A stretch of DNA of 64,000 nucleotides from Devosia sp. A8/3-2 (GCA_025452255.1 CP104974.1:744001-808000); one strand, 5' to 3'. Numbered from the stretch's first letter, positions 1-10,944 are shown. Program-made: numbers and translations. Notes: a model not told the origin generated them from the letters alone.

Positions 1-546
1 GCGTAAACTCACAGCCGGGCTGTTTCATTCCGTCGACGGGGTCGTGGAAGCCCCTGATCTCTGGCAATTCGATGCCTTCGATGCCGAACTGGGCCAGATG
101 CTGGGCAGCGTCATGGCCAAAGTCGACACCGTGCTGCTGGGCCGGGTGGGTTACGAGGAATGGGCGGGCTATTGGCCCAATGCCGGGCAGGACATGGATT
201 TTGCCGGCTTCATCAATGGCGTGCCCAAGCATGTCGCCTCGCGTACGCTGAGCGGCCAGCTCGATTGGACCAATGCCAGCCTGATCGAGGGCGATCTGTT
301 CGATTTCGTGCGCGCCTCAAGGCGCGGGAGGGCGGCGAGATTGCCGCCATGGCCGGCATTTCGCTGGTGCGGCAGCTGCTATTTGCCGGCCTGCTCGATG
401 AATTGACGCTGATCACCCATCCGGTGATTGCCGGCACGGGGCGGCACCTGTTCGAGCCGGGCGATCCGACGACGCGGCTCACCCCGGCGGACAGTACCAT
501 CACGTCCAAGGGCAATATCGTGCAGACCTATCGCCTGCGCGCCTGA
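1..546 (+). CDS. Dihydrofolate reductase family protein (RibD C-terminal-like), 5'-truncated, frameshifted
   Basis: The gene enters from outside the window: the frame is open from base 2 and reads RKLTAGLFHSVDGVVEAPD, the usual N-terminal beta-strand and loop of small DHFR-like reductases. The ending contains LTLITHPVIAGTGRHLF, a typical C-terminal motif of this family, which is thought to use NADPH; the substrate is unknown. The frame breaks near base 313, where a GCGCGCCTCAAG stretch needs one more C to continue as FVRALKAREGGEIAAM. I read it as one gene with a one-base deletion. Its 3' end overlaps the converging small membrane gene by 19 bp. Confidence 0.75.
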
Positions 547-761
547 TGTCCGGCCGGGTCAGCCAGTACTCTGCGCTGGCCCGCCCGGCGGTTCCACCAC
601 AGCAGCGCCACGCCCGCCACGGCCATCAATATGCCCACGACCAGCCACTGATTGCGGCCCGACATGGCGCTTCCGGTCAACACATTGGCGCCCTGCAACA
701 CCCAGACCGCGCCGATCACCAGCAAGATTATGCCGACAGCATTTCTCAACATGCTCATCAT
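528..761 (-). CDS. Small two-helix membrane protein
   Basis: A 77-residue protein. The start at 761 is chosen because a strong ribosome site (GGAAGGAGGG) lies just upstream. Two hydrophobic segments are visible, around residues 5-25 (NAVGIILLVIGAVWVLQG) and 35-52 (QWLVVGILMAVAGVALLWW), joined by a short polar loop with GSAMSG, then a basic tail. The order suggests a small inner-membrane protein. No function is recognised. The extreme C-terminus overlaps the DHFR-like gene on the other strand, so the last residues may be affected by a sequence error. Confidence 0.6.
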   Translation of the reverse strand: MMSMLRNAVGIILLVIGAVWVLQGANVLTGSAMSGRNQWLVVGILMAVAGVALLWWNRRAGQRRVLADPAGHQARRR

Positions 762-849
762 ATCGGCCCTCCTTCCGCAGGCGAGGGTGCGCCTGTGACC
801 GGGCCCGCGGCAAATCACGTTGTTGGGCGGGGTCCGGGGGGAGCCCGGC

Positions 850-1455
850 TCACATCCCCGCCAGCATCTCAAACGCACTCGGCCGCTTGGGCGAACCCAA
901 CGCCTCCGCAATCACCGCCACACACTCATCCGGCGACAATATCCCGCTATCCACGCTCACATCATAAATTCCCGGCACATGCACGGCTTCCTGCCAGCGC
1001 AGCACCGGCGCGGGCACGCTATCGCCCCCCACATAAAGCCCGCTTTGCGGATCGGCATTGCGCCGCGCCATGATCACCTCGATGGGGCAATGCACCCCCA
1101 CAAACAGCACCGGCAGCCCCGCCAGCAGCCGGGCACATTGCGGCAGGATGCCGAGCGGTTGGGAATAATCGTCATGATGCCCAAGATCGGCGACCACATC
1201 GAAACCCTGCCGCGCATGGGCCGCGATGGCGCCATACAGCGCCAGAAAAAGCGGGGTCACATCGGGTTCCAGATCCGGCCGCTCGCCGCCGGGCCGCAGG
1301 CCGATGCCGGGCAGCAATTGCGGCGGCAGGCTCTTGTTCTGCGCATCGACGCCCAGATTGATCCAGCGCCCCTCCAGCTGCTGCTGCATGGCCGCAGCGA
1401 TCGAGGATTTGCCGGATCGCGGCGTGCCATTGAGAATGACGATCCGCCCGCTCAC
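850..1455 (-). CDS. Chloramphenicol phosphotransferase-like P-loop kinase
   Basis: 201 residues. The N-terminus holds a Walker A P-loop, GTPRSGKSS (residues 10-18), following IVILN. The rest (DLGHHDD near residue 90, LPVLFVGVHCPIEVIMARR near 115-133) matches the chloramphenicol 3-O-phosphotransferase-like family of small ATP-dependent kinases. Most family members away from Streptomyces have no proven link to chloramphenicol, so the substrate is unknown. The ATG overlaps the stop of the upstream serine hydrolase gene by 4 bases (ATGA), which indicates translational coupling in one operon. Confidence 0.75.
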   Translation of the reverse strand: MSGRIVILNGTPRSGKSSIAAAMQQQLEGRWINLGVDAQNKSLPPQLLPGIGLRPGGERPDLEPDVTPLFLALYGAIAAHARQGFDVVADLGHHDDYSQPLGILPQCARLLAGLPVLFVGVHCPIEVIMARRNADPQSGLYVGGDSVPAPVLRWQEAVHVPGIYDVSVDSGILSPDECVAVIAEALGSPKRPSAFEMLAGM

Positions 1456-2816
1456 AGCTTGCGGCCCGCAATATCCTGCCCGTTCTGGTGCAGCACCAGC
1501 CCGGTGACCGTCCCAGTCGCATCGGTCTCAAAGCTGACCTGCGCATCGACATCGCTGGAAAAAAAATGTCGTCGGCGATTCGGGGAACAGTTCCAGCCGC
1601 CCTCGGCCCGAGGCCTGAACGAACAGATGACCATTTTCCGTCGTCACGGTGAGATTGAATTCAGGCCCCAGCTGATATTCGCCCACATAACCGGGCAGCA
1701 CGGCCGGATCGATCTCGACCTGCTGGCGCAAGGCCGGCTGCGGCGACAGCGGCAGGCTCGGATCGATCAGGTGAAAACCGATATCCTCGATACCGGTCTG
1801 GCTGACCTGATTGGCCAGCACCACGACGCCCTTGCCACCGGTCCGCTCATAGCCAACAAAGCCATTGAAGCCGCCGGTAATGCCATTGTGCCAGACGATC
1901 TCACCGCCGGGATGCTTGAGGATCATCCAGCCCAGCCCGATGCTCATATTGGGCGAACCGGCCGGCCGGGTCCCGGCCAGCATCAGCTCGAAAGCCGGCT
2001 TGAGCGCCGTGTCGGTCTGCCCGCTCGCCGCGGCGATGAATTTGGCCATGTCGGCGGCTGTCGAGCGATAAGCCCCGGCTGGGGCAAACACATCGAAATC
2101 CCAATGCGGCACCGCCTGACCCATCCGGTTGTGCCCGCTGGCAAAGCGCGCCGCATCCACCGGAACAAGCGTGGTGTCATTCATGCCGAGGGGCGTCAAA
2201 ATCCGCTCCTCGACCAATTCGGCATAGGGTTTGTCGGCGACATGGCTGATTGCCCGGCCCAACAGGGCAATGCCGGTATTAGAATATTCATATTGCGTGC
2301 CCGGCGCCCGCGGCAGGTCGTAGGCGGCCGAGAACGCTGCCAGATTGTCGGCCTTATAGGCGATATAGGGATTGGCCAGATTGGCCGGGGCCAGTTCAGG
2401 CGGAATCGGCGGCAGGCCGGAACTATGCGTCGCCAGATCGAAGAGCGTTATGGTCTGCCCCTGATATTGGGGCAGATCGGTACCTGTCGGCAGATAATCG
2501 CTCACCGGCTTGTCGAGGTCCATGCGGCCTTCCAGCACCAATTGGGCGAGCAACAGATTGGTGAAGATTTTGGTGATCGAACCGATTTCGAAAATGGTGT
2601 TTTCGTCGACCGGCGCACTATCGGCGGCGAGGGTGCCATGCAACGTGAAGCTGGTCTCAGCGCCATCCACAAGGGCCACGGCAATACCGACACCCTGTTT
2701 GTCGGTGTCGATCCGCTGGCTGAGAATCTGCGCAATATCGGGAGCCGGTGCTTCCGGGCCCCTGCCACGCCGCTGCCCAGTCCAATCGCCATGAGCGTTG
2801 CAAATACAGTTTTCAT
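1452..2816 (-). CDS. Class C beta-lactamase-type serine hydrolase, frameshifted
   Basis: About 450 residues after joining frames. The start at 2816 has a GGAGGG ribosome site and begins a signal peptide ([20 protein letters not shown]), so the product is exported. The catalytic motifs of the penicillin-binding/class C fold are present in order: GSITKIF (Ser-x-x-Lys), YEYSNTG (Tyr-x-Asn) and WHNGITGGF (the KTG-equivalent His-x-Gly). A C-terminal beta-rich tail ([16 protein letters not shown]) is typical of beta-lactamase-like peptidases. Frames change just after the signal peptide (about 2755) and at an A-run near 1560. An open frame joins it to pyrophosphatase upstream, but this is an artefact of a further shift in ppa. 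Confidence 0.75.
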
Positions 2817-2891
2817 CGAGCCCTCCACTGGTTACGGGCTGACATGCCGCAAGGATGGGGCGAGGATGTGACGGGGGACAGTATCCAAATC

Positions 2892-2915
2892 GGGGCTCTC
2901 GGTGATGAGAGCCCC
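2892..2915 (-). terminator. Hairpin terminator downstream of ppa
   Basis: A perfect 9-bp stem (GGGGCTCTC / GAGAGCCCC) with a 6-nt loop lies 21 bp beyond the ppa stop codon and before the serine hydrolase gene. The T-run on the minus strand is short (GATTT), so it may be a weak terminator. Confidence 0.6.
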
Positions 2916-2936
2916 AATCTATCTCGGCGGCCAAGC

Positions 2937-3471
2937 CTATTTCTGCGTCTTGGCCAGTTCGATCAGAATCCGGGATCACCTTGCGGGCATCGGCCGAGTT
3001 GCCGATGCGGTCGATCTTGGCCCATTTGCCGGGCTCGAGATCCTTGTAATGGGTGAAGAAGTGCTTGACCCGCTCGAGCTGGATTTCGGGGAAATTCTCG
3101 ATATCGAGGATATTGTCATACATGCGGGTGAGCTTGCTGACCGGCACGGCGATGATCTTTTCGTCCCGGCCGCCATCGTCTTCCATGAACAGCACGCCGA
3201 CCGGGCGGGAGCGCACCACGGCGCCGGGCACCAGCGGGCGCGAATTCATCACGATGACGTCGAGCGGGTCGCCATCGCCGCACAGCGTATGGGGCACGAA
3301 GCCGTAATTGCCCGGATAACGCATCGGGGTATAGAGGAAACGATCAACGAAGAGAGCGCCACTGGCCTTGTCGATCTCATACTTGATCGGCTCGCCGCCC
3401 GTGGGAACTTCGATGATGACATTGAGGTCGTCGGGCGGGTTCTTGCCGATTGGGATCGCATCGATGTTCAT
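2937..3471 (-). CDS. ppa: Inorganic pyrophosphatase, frameshifted near its end
   Basis: Cytosolic family I pyrophosphatase, hydrolysing PPi to two phosphates and pulling biosynthetic reactions forward. The start [20 protein letters not shown] is the standard alphaproteobacterial N-terminus. Active-site motifs are visible: [18 protein letters not shown], and DGDPLDVIV with its metal-binding Asp residues, followed by KIIAVP and the Lys/Tyr-rich helix [14 protein letters not shown]. Near 2972 the frame slips; the expected ending [10 protein letters not shown] and its stop occur in the next frame at 2937. The length of about 177 aa fits the family. An essential enzyme broken this late by one base suggests a sequence error. 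Confidence 0.9.
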
Positions 3472-3610
3472 TTGCGTACAGAGTCCGTTCATCAAGGGGG
3501 CAAAATCGGGCTTTTGTTGCCCAGAACGGGCTGCAAAAGCAAGCCAGTTTGGCTTATCCCGTTTGTTCCTGCCGCTCGCGGCTAAAATTTGTCCCCGGAA
3601 GGAAAATGCC

Positions 3611-4107
3611 ATGAAGCCGATTTTGCTGGGCGCCTGCTTGCCTTTGCTCCTCGCAGCGCCTGCTCATGCAGCGTTCAACAGCGCCTATACCGATCTTGAT
3701 CTGGACCAATGCCCGGTGCTCGATTCCGACGATTTCGGCACCCAATGGTCCTGCCCCGGTTACAAGGGCTATCCCATGCTGGTCAGCGAGGGCGATCTGC
3801 GTTTTTCCATCCGCTATGGCTTCAATATCGACAAGGAGCCGCGCGGGCAGACCCCGGGGCCGTTCAACGAACTCGGGCCAAAGCTGGAATGGCGCCTGTC
3901 CAACGCCTCGGGCCGCTGGCTGCCGATTGCCACCATTGTGCGCTATCACGTGGCCGATCCCGAAAGCGGGGAAAACAAAGGCCAGTGCTGGTGGTGACCC
4001 AATTGGCCGAGGGCCAGACCTGCCACATCGCCTATATCGATGCCTTGGCCAATGACAATGCCAACGAACTGGCGCGCCAAGCGGCCGACAAGGCCGGTAA
4101 ATTCTGA
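3611..4107 (+). CDS. Secreted protein of unknown function, frameshifted
   Basis: The ATG at 3611 follows a GGAAGGAAA ribosome site and opens a clear signal peptide ([20 protein letters not shown], cleavage after AHA). The mature part of about 145 residues has two cysteines ([15 protein letters not shown]) and a mixed beta pattern. The frame breaks near 3980; the neighbouring frame continues with [20 protein letters not shown] and ends in a Lys/Ala-rich helix. It is probably periplasmic. I recognise no family. It is transcribed away from ppa. Confidence 0.6.
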
Positions 4108-4156
4108 TTGCGCCACGGACGAAGTCGAGACCATTGGCAATTTCAAGGCTCGGTAA

Positions 4157-4597
4157 TCAGGCCTGTTCGGCCTTGCCGATCTGGTTGCGCAATATGGTGC
4201 GGTCGCGGCTCGATACGCCGATCAATTCGGCGACGCGCCAGACCATATTGTCTTCCAGTTCGTGGTTCTTGCTGTCGGCAAACACCACCATCCACATCAT
4301 GCGCACTATCTCGATGCGGTCTGTGTCGGGCAGGGTCGAAAGCGCCGAGGTAAAGCGATAAAAATCCACCGCCTCGGCATCGCGCAAGGCGGCCTGCTGC
4401 ACCAGCCGGTCCACCCCTGTCTCGTCGAGGCTATAATGGTCCATCAGCGCGCCCCGGATGGCCTTGCGTTCCGCATCATTGATCTGTCCATCCACCGATG
4501 CCAGATGCACCAGCAAAGCCGCGACGGCCAGCTTGGGATCGTGATCGGAAAGCGCGTTTTCCGGCTTGTTGAACAGGCGGGTAATGGCCTCGAACAT
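4157..4597 (-). CDS. TerB-like tellurite-resistance family protein
   Basis: 146 residues, all helical. The pattern LAVAALLVHLASVDGQINDAERKAI near the start, then LDETGVDRLVQQA and a second acidic repeat ending SSRDRTILRNQIG, is the TerB/DjlA N-terminal fold, whose acidic loops (VDGQINDAE) resemble a metal site. The start at 4597 has an AGAGGAGG ribosome site. Function is not known for stand-alone TerB proteins; an older name links them to tellurite stress. Confidence 0.7.
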   Translation of the reverse strand: MFEAITRLFNKPENALSDHDPKLAVAALLVHLASVDGQINDAERKAIRGALMDHYSLDETGVDRLVQQAALRDAEAVDFYRFTSALSTLPDTDRIEIVRMMWMVVFADSKNHELEDNMVWRVAELIGVSSRDRTILRNQIGKAEQA

Positions 4598-4792
4598 GGC
4601 ATGGCCTCCTCTGGGGCGCGGCGATAAAACGGGTGCGCGCCGGAAGGCAGGCTCCAAACAGATAGCAGGCCTTGGGATTCTCTCAATGGTCGGGGCGCCC
4701 GTCTCACGCGGTCTTGACCGGCATTGATGCAGTCCCGCCACAGCTCATCCCAACAAAAAGGACTCGACTCTGCCGCCAAACGGAGTCTAATT

Positions 4793-4807
4793 GTTCTTGT
4801 TTTGTTC
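4793..4807 (+). promoter_or_regulatory. LexA (SOS) box upstream of imuA
   Basis: GTTC, seven bases, GTTC: an exact match to the direct-repeat SOS box used by alphaproteobacterial LexA. It ends 21 bp before the imuA start codon, in the position expected for repression of the imuA-imuB-dnaE2 cassette until DNA damage occurs. Confidence 0.8.
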
Positions 4808-4827
4808 ACAACAGAAAGGTCGGCTCC

Positions 4828-5639
4828 ATGAGCTTGCCTGATCGACAACAGCGCCTTGCCGCGCTGCGTGACACCATTGCCGATATCGAGCGCAAACCGG
4901 TGCTGGCCGAGCGGCCCAGCGTGCTGGCAGCCGAGCCGGGCACTGGTTTTCCGCTGCTGGCCGGTGGTCTGCTGCAGGAGATTTTCACCGATGAGCGACG
5001 CAATAGCGGCGCCATTCTCGGCTTCTGCCACGGCCCGAGTCAGAAGCCTGCTCAGCGAAAAACGCTGTGCCGTCATCTATCTGCAATTGAGCAAACAGTC
5101 CCGGGAAATGGGCCTGCCCTATGGTCCGGGCCTCGTCAGTTTCGGCTTTGATCCCGCTTCCCTGATCCTGGTGCGTCCGGCCAATATGGTAGAGCTGCTC
5201 TGGGCGGCCGAAGAAGCTTTGGCCTGCAAGGCCGTCGCTGCCGTCATCGCCGACATCGCCGATCAACCCAAAATCCTCGACTTTACCGCCAGCCGGCGAT
5301 TGAGCCTGCGGGCGGCCAGTTCGGGCACGTCGTTTCTCCTCTTGCGCTACGGCACCGGAAGGGGAAGCCAGCGCCGCGCATCTGCGCTGGCGGCTCACCC
5401 CCGCGCTCAGCGCCCGCAAACGCTTCGACCATCTTGCCCCCGGCCCGCTGCGCTGGCGGGTTCAATTGGAGAAGGGGGTGCTTCTCAAGCAGCAAACCGA
5501 ATGGCTTCTAGGCTGGACGCAAAATGGATTCACAACGCTCGATGCTGCAAATAGGGCTGCAAACCGGAATGCTGCCGGCGCGCCGCTTCCTCGTGCTGTT
5601 CCTGCCCACCCGGCCGACGGATTATCTGAAACGGCGTGA
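4828..5639 (+). CDS. imuA: ImuA-like SOS mutagenesis protein, frameshifted
   Basis: First gene of the damage-induced mutagenesis cassette. The N-terminus (LPDRQQRLAALRDTIADIE) and the RecA/SulA-like core (AVIYLQLSKQSREMGLPYGPGL, then VELLWAAEEAL and VAAVIADIADQPKILDF) match ImuA of alphaproteobacteria. It is a RecA-like accessory factor thought to work with ImuB and DnaE2 in translesion synthesis. The reading frame changes near 5030 and again near 5350; the last part (LRWRLTPALSARKRFDHLA, then WLLGWTQNGFTTLDAANRAA) is in the third frame and stops at 5639. Its end overlaps the imuB start. The LexA box lies immediately upstream. Confidence 0.8.
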
Positions 5640-7196
5640 TGGCAAGCTCACCGCTCCCCGGCGCTATATGAGCGCATCAAGGGCGGCTTGCGGCTTGCCG
5701 CTATCGATGCAGCGGCAGGCCGGGCCGGGTTGAGCGTCGGGCAGAATCTGGCCGATGCCCGCGCCATGGTTCCCGGGCTGACGGTTCTCGAACTCGACCG
5801 GCCCCTGCTTGAGGCTGCCTTTGCTGATTTTGCCGATTGGCATTCCAATGCCAGCCCTCTGGTCGCGGTGATGAGCGATGTCACAGTTTTTGGCGATCTG
5901 GTGCTCGACATTACCGGGGTCGCCCATCTGTTTGGCGGCGAGCGGGCCATGCTGCGCACGCTGCTGACCCGGCTGCGCGAGCTTGGCTATGCCGTCTCCG
6001 GCGCCATTGCGCCCACGATCGGGGCGGCTCGGGCGGTCAGCCATTTTGCCCGCAGCCGGTGGTGGAAACCCCCGATCTCGATTCTGCGCTCGATGGCCTG
6101 CCGGCCGCCGCCCTGCGACTCGACGCGGCCCAGATTGCCGGGCTTACCCAGATGGGGCTCAAAAGCATCGGCCAATTGCAGAACCCGCGAGCGCAAGCCG
6201 CTGCAGGCCGAGTTTGGGGCAAGCCTATTGCTGCGGCTCGATCAGGCTTGTGGGCATATCGAAGAGCGCATGACGCCGCGCTTGCCTCCCGCCGAGCGCT
6301 ATGCCGAACGCCGTTTCGCCGATCCGATCGGCCTGATGGATGATGTGCTGATGACCGCGCATGACTCGGCCATCCAATTGGCCATTCGGCTGGAAACCGA
6401 GGGTCTGGGCGGGCAGGCCTTTCACCTCTTCCTCTATCGTGTCGATCATCAGGTCATGACCCTCTCGGTCAATTCGGCCCGGCTCAGCCGCGATCCCGAG
6501 CATATCACCAAGCTGTTCACCCATCGCTCGGAGCGGCTGGAAGGGGCCTATGATGCCGGCTTTGGCATCGACATGATCCGGCTGGCGGTGAGTTCGGTGG
6601 GTGAGCTCGATGCCGCACAATTGGGGGTCTTTTCCCAGCGCGACGTGACCGAGGATCTCGACCAGCTGCATGATCGGATGAGCAGCCGGTTGGGACCCAT
6701 GGTCGTGCTGCGCACGCAATTTCAGGCCAGTCACACCCCCGAACGCGCTGCGCGGCTGGTCCCGGCCATTGCTCATGCCACGAACAATGATGGGCTGCGG
6801 CCCGATCTGGTCCGGCCCCTGCGCCTGCTGCCAGCGCCCGAAACCATCCTGATCAATGCCGAAGTGCCCGATGGGCTGCCCGCCTCCATGATCTGGCGTC
6901 GGATCAGCTACAGGCTGATCAAGGCATCGGGCCCCGAGCGGCTGGGCGCCGAATGGTGGCACAGTGGCCAGCGGCTGCAATTGGTGCCACCGGTAAAGCC
7001 CAAGCCGCCGGCATCGGGCGAGACACCAGAACCCGCGCCTTATACCCCCAATCTGCCGCTCTTTGATCCGGATGCCATGACGCGGGATTATTATGTAGCC
7101 GAGGATGAAGCGGGCCGCAGATTCTGGATTTATCGGCAGGGCTTTCACCGCGACGATGAGCCGGCGAGCTGGTATTTGCATGGGGTTTTCTCATGA
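5569..7196 (+). CDS. imuB: ImuB-like Y-family polymerase homologue, frameshifted
   Basis: About 540 residues. It begins RRFLVLFLP, the standard ImuB N-terminus, then LYERIKGGLRLAAIDAAAGRAGL and LSVGQNLADARAMVPGL as in Y-family polymerases. ImuB proteins lack the catalytic acidic triad of active Y-family enzymes and act as a scaffold linking DnaE2, ImuA and the beta clamp. Here VAVMSDVTVFGDLVLDITGVAHLFGGE is the palm region, and no DE catalytic pair is seen. Frames shift near 5655 and twice between about 6050 and 6210. The start is 5569 or possibly 5524. The stop overlaps dnaE2 by 4 bases (ATGA). Confidence 0.85.
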
Positions 7197-10100
7197 CTCA
7201 GATTGTCCCGCTGGTCCGGCCGGCCAAGCTTCGTGCCCAGCCCCCTGCATCGATCGCCGCTTATGCCGAGCTGGTGTCCACCACCAATTTCTCTTTCCTA
7301 CGAAGCGGCTCGTCTCCCGAAGAATTGGTCACGGCCGCCATGCATATGGGGCTGCAAGCCTTTGGCGTCACCGATCGCAACAGCTTTGCGGGGGTGGTGC
7401 GCGGCTATGTCATTGCGCGGGATCTCAAGGAGCGGTTCCCCGATTTCCGCTACCTCGTCGGGGTGCGGCTCTGCTTTGCCGATGGCACGCCCGATATTAT
7501 CGCCTATCCCAGCAATCGATTGGCCTATGGCCGGCTCTGCAAGCTGCTGACCGTCGCCAATCAACGCGGCGAAAAGGGCAAGCCGGTGCTCCATTTCGCC
7601 GACCTCTTCGGTTCGGGCGGTCCGGGGTCTACGAGCGAGCAGGGGCCGACGGAAAATTATGCGCAGGGCCAGCTTTTCATTCTCATACCCGATGAGAGTG
7701 ATTGGGGGCGCACCGAACAGGTGCTGGAACAGCTGGCCACTCTGGCGCGCGGCCGCGTCTGGGTCGCCGGTTCCGTGCGCTTTGATGGCCATGACCGGGC
7801 CCGGCTCAACCGGATCACCGAACTCGGCAAGCGCCATAACGCGCCCATGCTGGCCAGCAATGACGTGCTCTATCACGAGCCAAACCGGCGCATGGTGCAG
7901 GACGTCGTCACCTGCATCCGCGAGCACCTGACCCTCGAAACCGCCGGCTGGCAATTGGCGGCCAATGCCGAGCGGCATCTCAAACCCGCGCAGGAAATGG
8001 CCCGGCTCTTCGCCGAGCATAAGAGCGCCATTGCTCAAACGCAGGCGTTTATTGCCCGCATCGATTTCTCGCTCGATCAACTCAAATATAATTATCCCGA
8101 AGAAACCATCGGCGATGGCGAAACGGCGCAACAAACATTGGAGCGGCTGACTCGGGAGGGAGCGGCAAAGCGCTATCCCAACGGGATGTCGGACAAGATC
8201 AAACGCTCGATCTGGACCGAGCTCTGCCTCATCGCTTACAAGGGCTATGCCGCCTATTTCCTGACCGTGCACGACATCGTCATGTATGCCCGCTACCAGC
8301 GCAAGATCATGTGCCGAGGGCGCGGGTCGGCAGCCAATTCCACGGTTTGTTTCTGCCTCGAGATCACCGCGGTCAATCCGGAAGATGCCAATCTGGTGTT
8401 CGGCCGTTTCATCTCCACCGAGCGCGACGAGCCGCCCGATATCGACGTCGATTTCGAGCACGAGCGGCGCGAGGAGGTGATGCAATATGTCTACCAAAAA
8501 TATGGCGGCAAGCGCACCGGCCTGACCGCCAATGTCATCTCCTACCGCTCCAAAAGTGCCATTCATGAAACGGCCAAGGTGTTCGGCGTTTCCGACGACA
8601 CGATCAACGCCTTCAACCAGCTCCATTGGGGCTGGGGCTCCAGCCTCGATCTGGCCGGGGTGACCGCCATCGGGCTCAATCCGGACGATCCGGTGCTGGC
8701 GCAGATGTTCGAAGTGATCAAAGTGCTGCGCGGCTTTCCGCGCCACCTGTCCCAGCATGTCGGCGGCTTCGTCATCACCCGGGATTCGCTGGAAAGCTCG
8801 GTACCGATTGGCAAATCGGCGATGGATAACCGCAATATCATCGAGTGGAACAAGGACGATATCGACGTCCCGGCCATTCTCAAGGTCGATGTGCTGGCTT
8901 TGGGCATGCTGAGCTGTCTGCGGCGCGGCTTCGAGCTGATGAAAGTGCATTACCAGCAGGATATCGAGCTCACCCAATTGCTGGCCGAGGAAAAAGGCAG
9001 GGGCCTGTTTCCCAAGGACCGCGTCTACGCCATGACGCATCGCGCCGATACGATTGGGGTGTTCCAGATCGAAAGCCGGGCGCAGATGTCGATGCTGCCG
9101 CGGCTCAAGCCGGTTGAATTCTATGATCTGGTCATCGAGGTCGCTATCGTCCGACCCGGCCCGATCCGGGGCGGCATGGTGCACCCTTATCTGAAGCGGC
9201 GCGATGGCACCGAACCCCGGGCGCCCAAGCCGGGCGACAAGCTGGATCAAGTGCTGGAGCGCACCAAAGGCATTCCGCTGTTCCGGGAACAGGCCATGCA
9301 GATGGCCATTGTCGGGGCTGGTTTCTCGGCGGGAGAGGCCGACCAGCTCCGCCGCGCCATGGCGGCTCGGCGGCGGACTGGCAAGATCGAGATTTTCGAA
9401 AAACGCTTCATCGACGGGATGACGAAAAAGAGAAGGACCCATACCCCCTCGAATTCGCGCAGCGCTGCTTTGCCCAGATCAAGGGATTTGCCGAATACGG
9501 CTTCCCCGAGAGCCACGCGGCGTCCTTTGCGCTGCTGGTTTATGCCTCATGCTGGCTCAAATGCCATTATCCCGACGTCTTCGCGACGGCTTTGCTCAAT
9601 AGCCAGCCCATGGGTTTTTATGCACCTAGCCAGATCATCCGCGACGCCATCGAACACGGGGTGGAGGTGCGCTCTGTCGATGTGAACCTGTCCGATCTTG
9701 AATGCGTGCTGGAAGATGGCAGCCGCCATGCCAAGGACCATCTGTGGCCGCAACATGCCGAAATGCAGGGCGATATCCATTCGACCAAGGCCATTCGACT
9801 GGGCCTTACCCATGCCATCGGGCTGGCTGATGCGGATATCAATCTCATCGTCGCCCGCCGGGGCAGCGGTTATGACTCGGTGCGCGATCTCTGGCTACGC
9901 ACCGGCGTCTCCATTGCAAGTCTCGAAAAACTCGCCCGCGCCGATGCCTTTGCTTCGCTGGGCCTGCCGCGGCGCGAGGCGCTTTGGGCGGTCAAGGGGC
10001 TGATTGGCACGCATGGTGCCGATACGCTGCCGCTCTTCGAGGCGGCGGGGCGCGTCGAAACGGCCAAGGATGTCGAGGCCGACCTGCCCAGAATGCTGCC

Positions 10101-10643
10101 GGGCGAGGAAGTCATCCATGATTATTCGACGCTGTCCTTTTCCCTCAAGGGCCATCCGCTGCAATTCATCCGACCCATTCTGGATGCGCGCCGCACCACC
10201 CGGTCCGACCAGCTAGGGCAGGTCAAACCCGGCAGCCGGATCGAGGTGGCCGGGCTGGTGCTGGTGCGCCAGCGGCCGGGCACGGCGAGCGGGGTGATCT
10301 TTGCCACGCTCGAGGACGAGACGGGCATTGCCAATGTGGTGATCTGGCCAAAGGTCTTCGAAGCCAATCGCAAGACCATTCTGGGCGCCTGCATGCTGGC
10401 CGTGCGCGGCCAATTGCAGCGTGAAGGGCTGGTCATCCACATCATTGCCGAGCAATTGACCGATATGACCAGCCATTTGCTCGATCTCTCCCATGGCCGG
10501 GATATTGGCGTGCGCATGCTGGCGCATGGCGACGAGGGCCGATCCGGCTCGCCACCGGGGCGGGACCGTCAGGCCCTGCTCGAAGTGGAAAAAGCGCGGC
10601 GTCAGGCTTATGCCGCGCTGCCCGGGGCCGCAATTTCCACTGA
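7193..10643 (+). CDS. dnaE2: Error-prone DNA polymerase DnaE2, frameshifted
   Basis: About 1150 residues, a C-family polymerase that extends past DNA lesions. It has an N-terminal PHP domain (YAELVSTTNFSFLRSGSSPE, AFGVTDRNSFAG), the finger motif CRGRGSAANSTVCFCL, the catalytic PPDIDVDFEHERREEV, and a C-terminal OB fold (SRIEVAGLVLVRQRPGTASG). Frame changes occur near 9430, after which the next frame reads EFAQRCFAQIKGFAEYGFPE, and in a G-run near 10625. Restoring one G there gives GGRNFH and a stop at 10643, similar to the usual DnaE2 C-terminus. It is coupled to imuB and presumably SOS-controlled from the LexA box before imuA. Confidence 0.92.
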
Positions 10644-10653
10644 GCGTGAGCGC

Positions 10654-10944
10654 CTAGGCCATGATCTTGTCGATGGCCCGGGCCGAGGCGATGTCCTTGT
10701 CGCTCAGCCCGCCTGCATCATGGGTCGAGAGGGTGATGGTGACGCTATTGTAGCTATTGGACCAGTCGGGATGGTGGCCGGCCTGTTCGGCGGCAAGGGC
10801 CACGCGGGTCATGAAGGCGAAAGCCTCGGAAAAATCCTTGAATTTGAAGGCGTGGCTGATCGCCCCGGCCGCATCGTCATAGACCCAGCCATTGAGGGTT
10901 TTCAGACCATCCTCGCGCGCCTTGCCCACCAGCTTTTCGACCAT
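10654..10944 (-). CDS. phhB: Pterin-4a-carbinolamine dehydratase
   Basis: 96 residues, the full length of the family. It contains AEQAGHHPDWSNSYNSVTITL, with the conserved His-His-Pro of the active site, and the terminal THDAGGLSDKDIASARAID helix. The enzyme dehydrates 4a-hydroxytetrahydropterin in the recycling of the cofactor of aromatic amino acid hydroxylases, or acts as a transcription cofactor. It converges on dnaE2 with a 10-bp gap. The 207 bp between its start and the next gene show no gene. Confidence 0.9.
   Translation of the reverse strand: MVEKLVGKAREDGLKTLNGWVYDDAAGAISHAFKFKDFSEAFAFMTRVALAAEQAGHHPDWSNSYNSVTITLSTHDAGGLSDKDIASARAIDKIMA

Noticed and set aside
820..2871. Long plus-strand open frame (683 codons) over the hydrolase genes
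   Set aside because: Arg/His-rich and without family motifs; it is the antisense shadow of GC-rich genes on the minus strand.
1528..3612. A 694-codon frame that looks like a pyrophosphatase-beta-lactamase fusion
   Set aside because: It lacks the pyrophosphatase C-terminus and the hydrolase signal peptide, which exist in neighbouring frames. A terminator hairpin lies between the two genes. Frame errors explain it.
7298..9442. 714-codon minus-strand frame over dnaE2
   Set aside because: No domain signature, with His/Arg/Gly-rich composition; opposite strand of a strongly supported polymerase gene.
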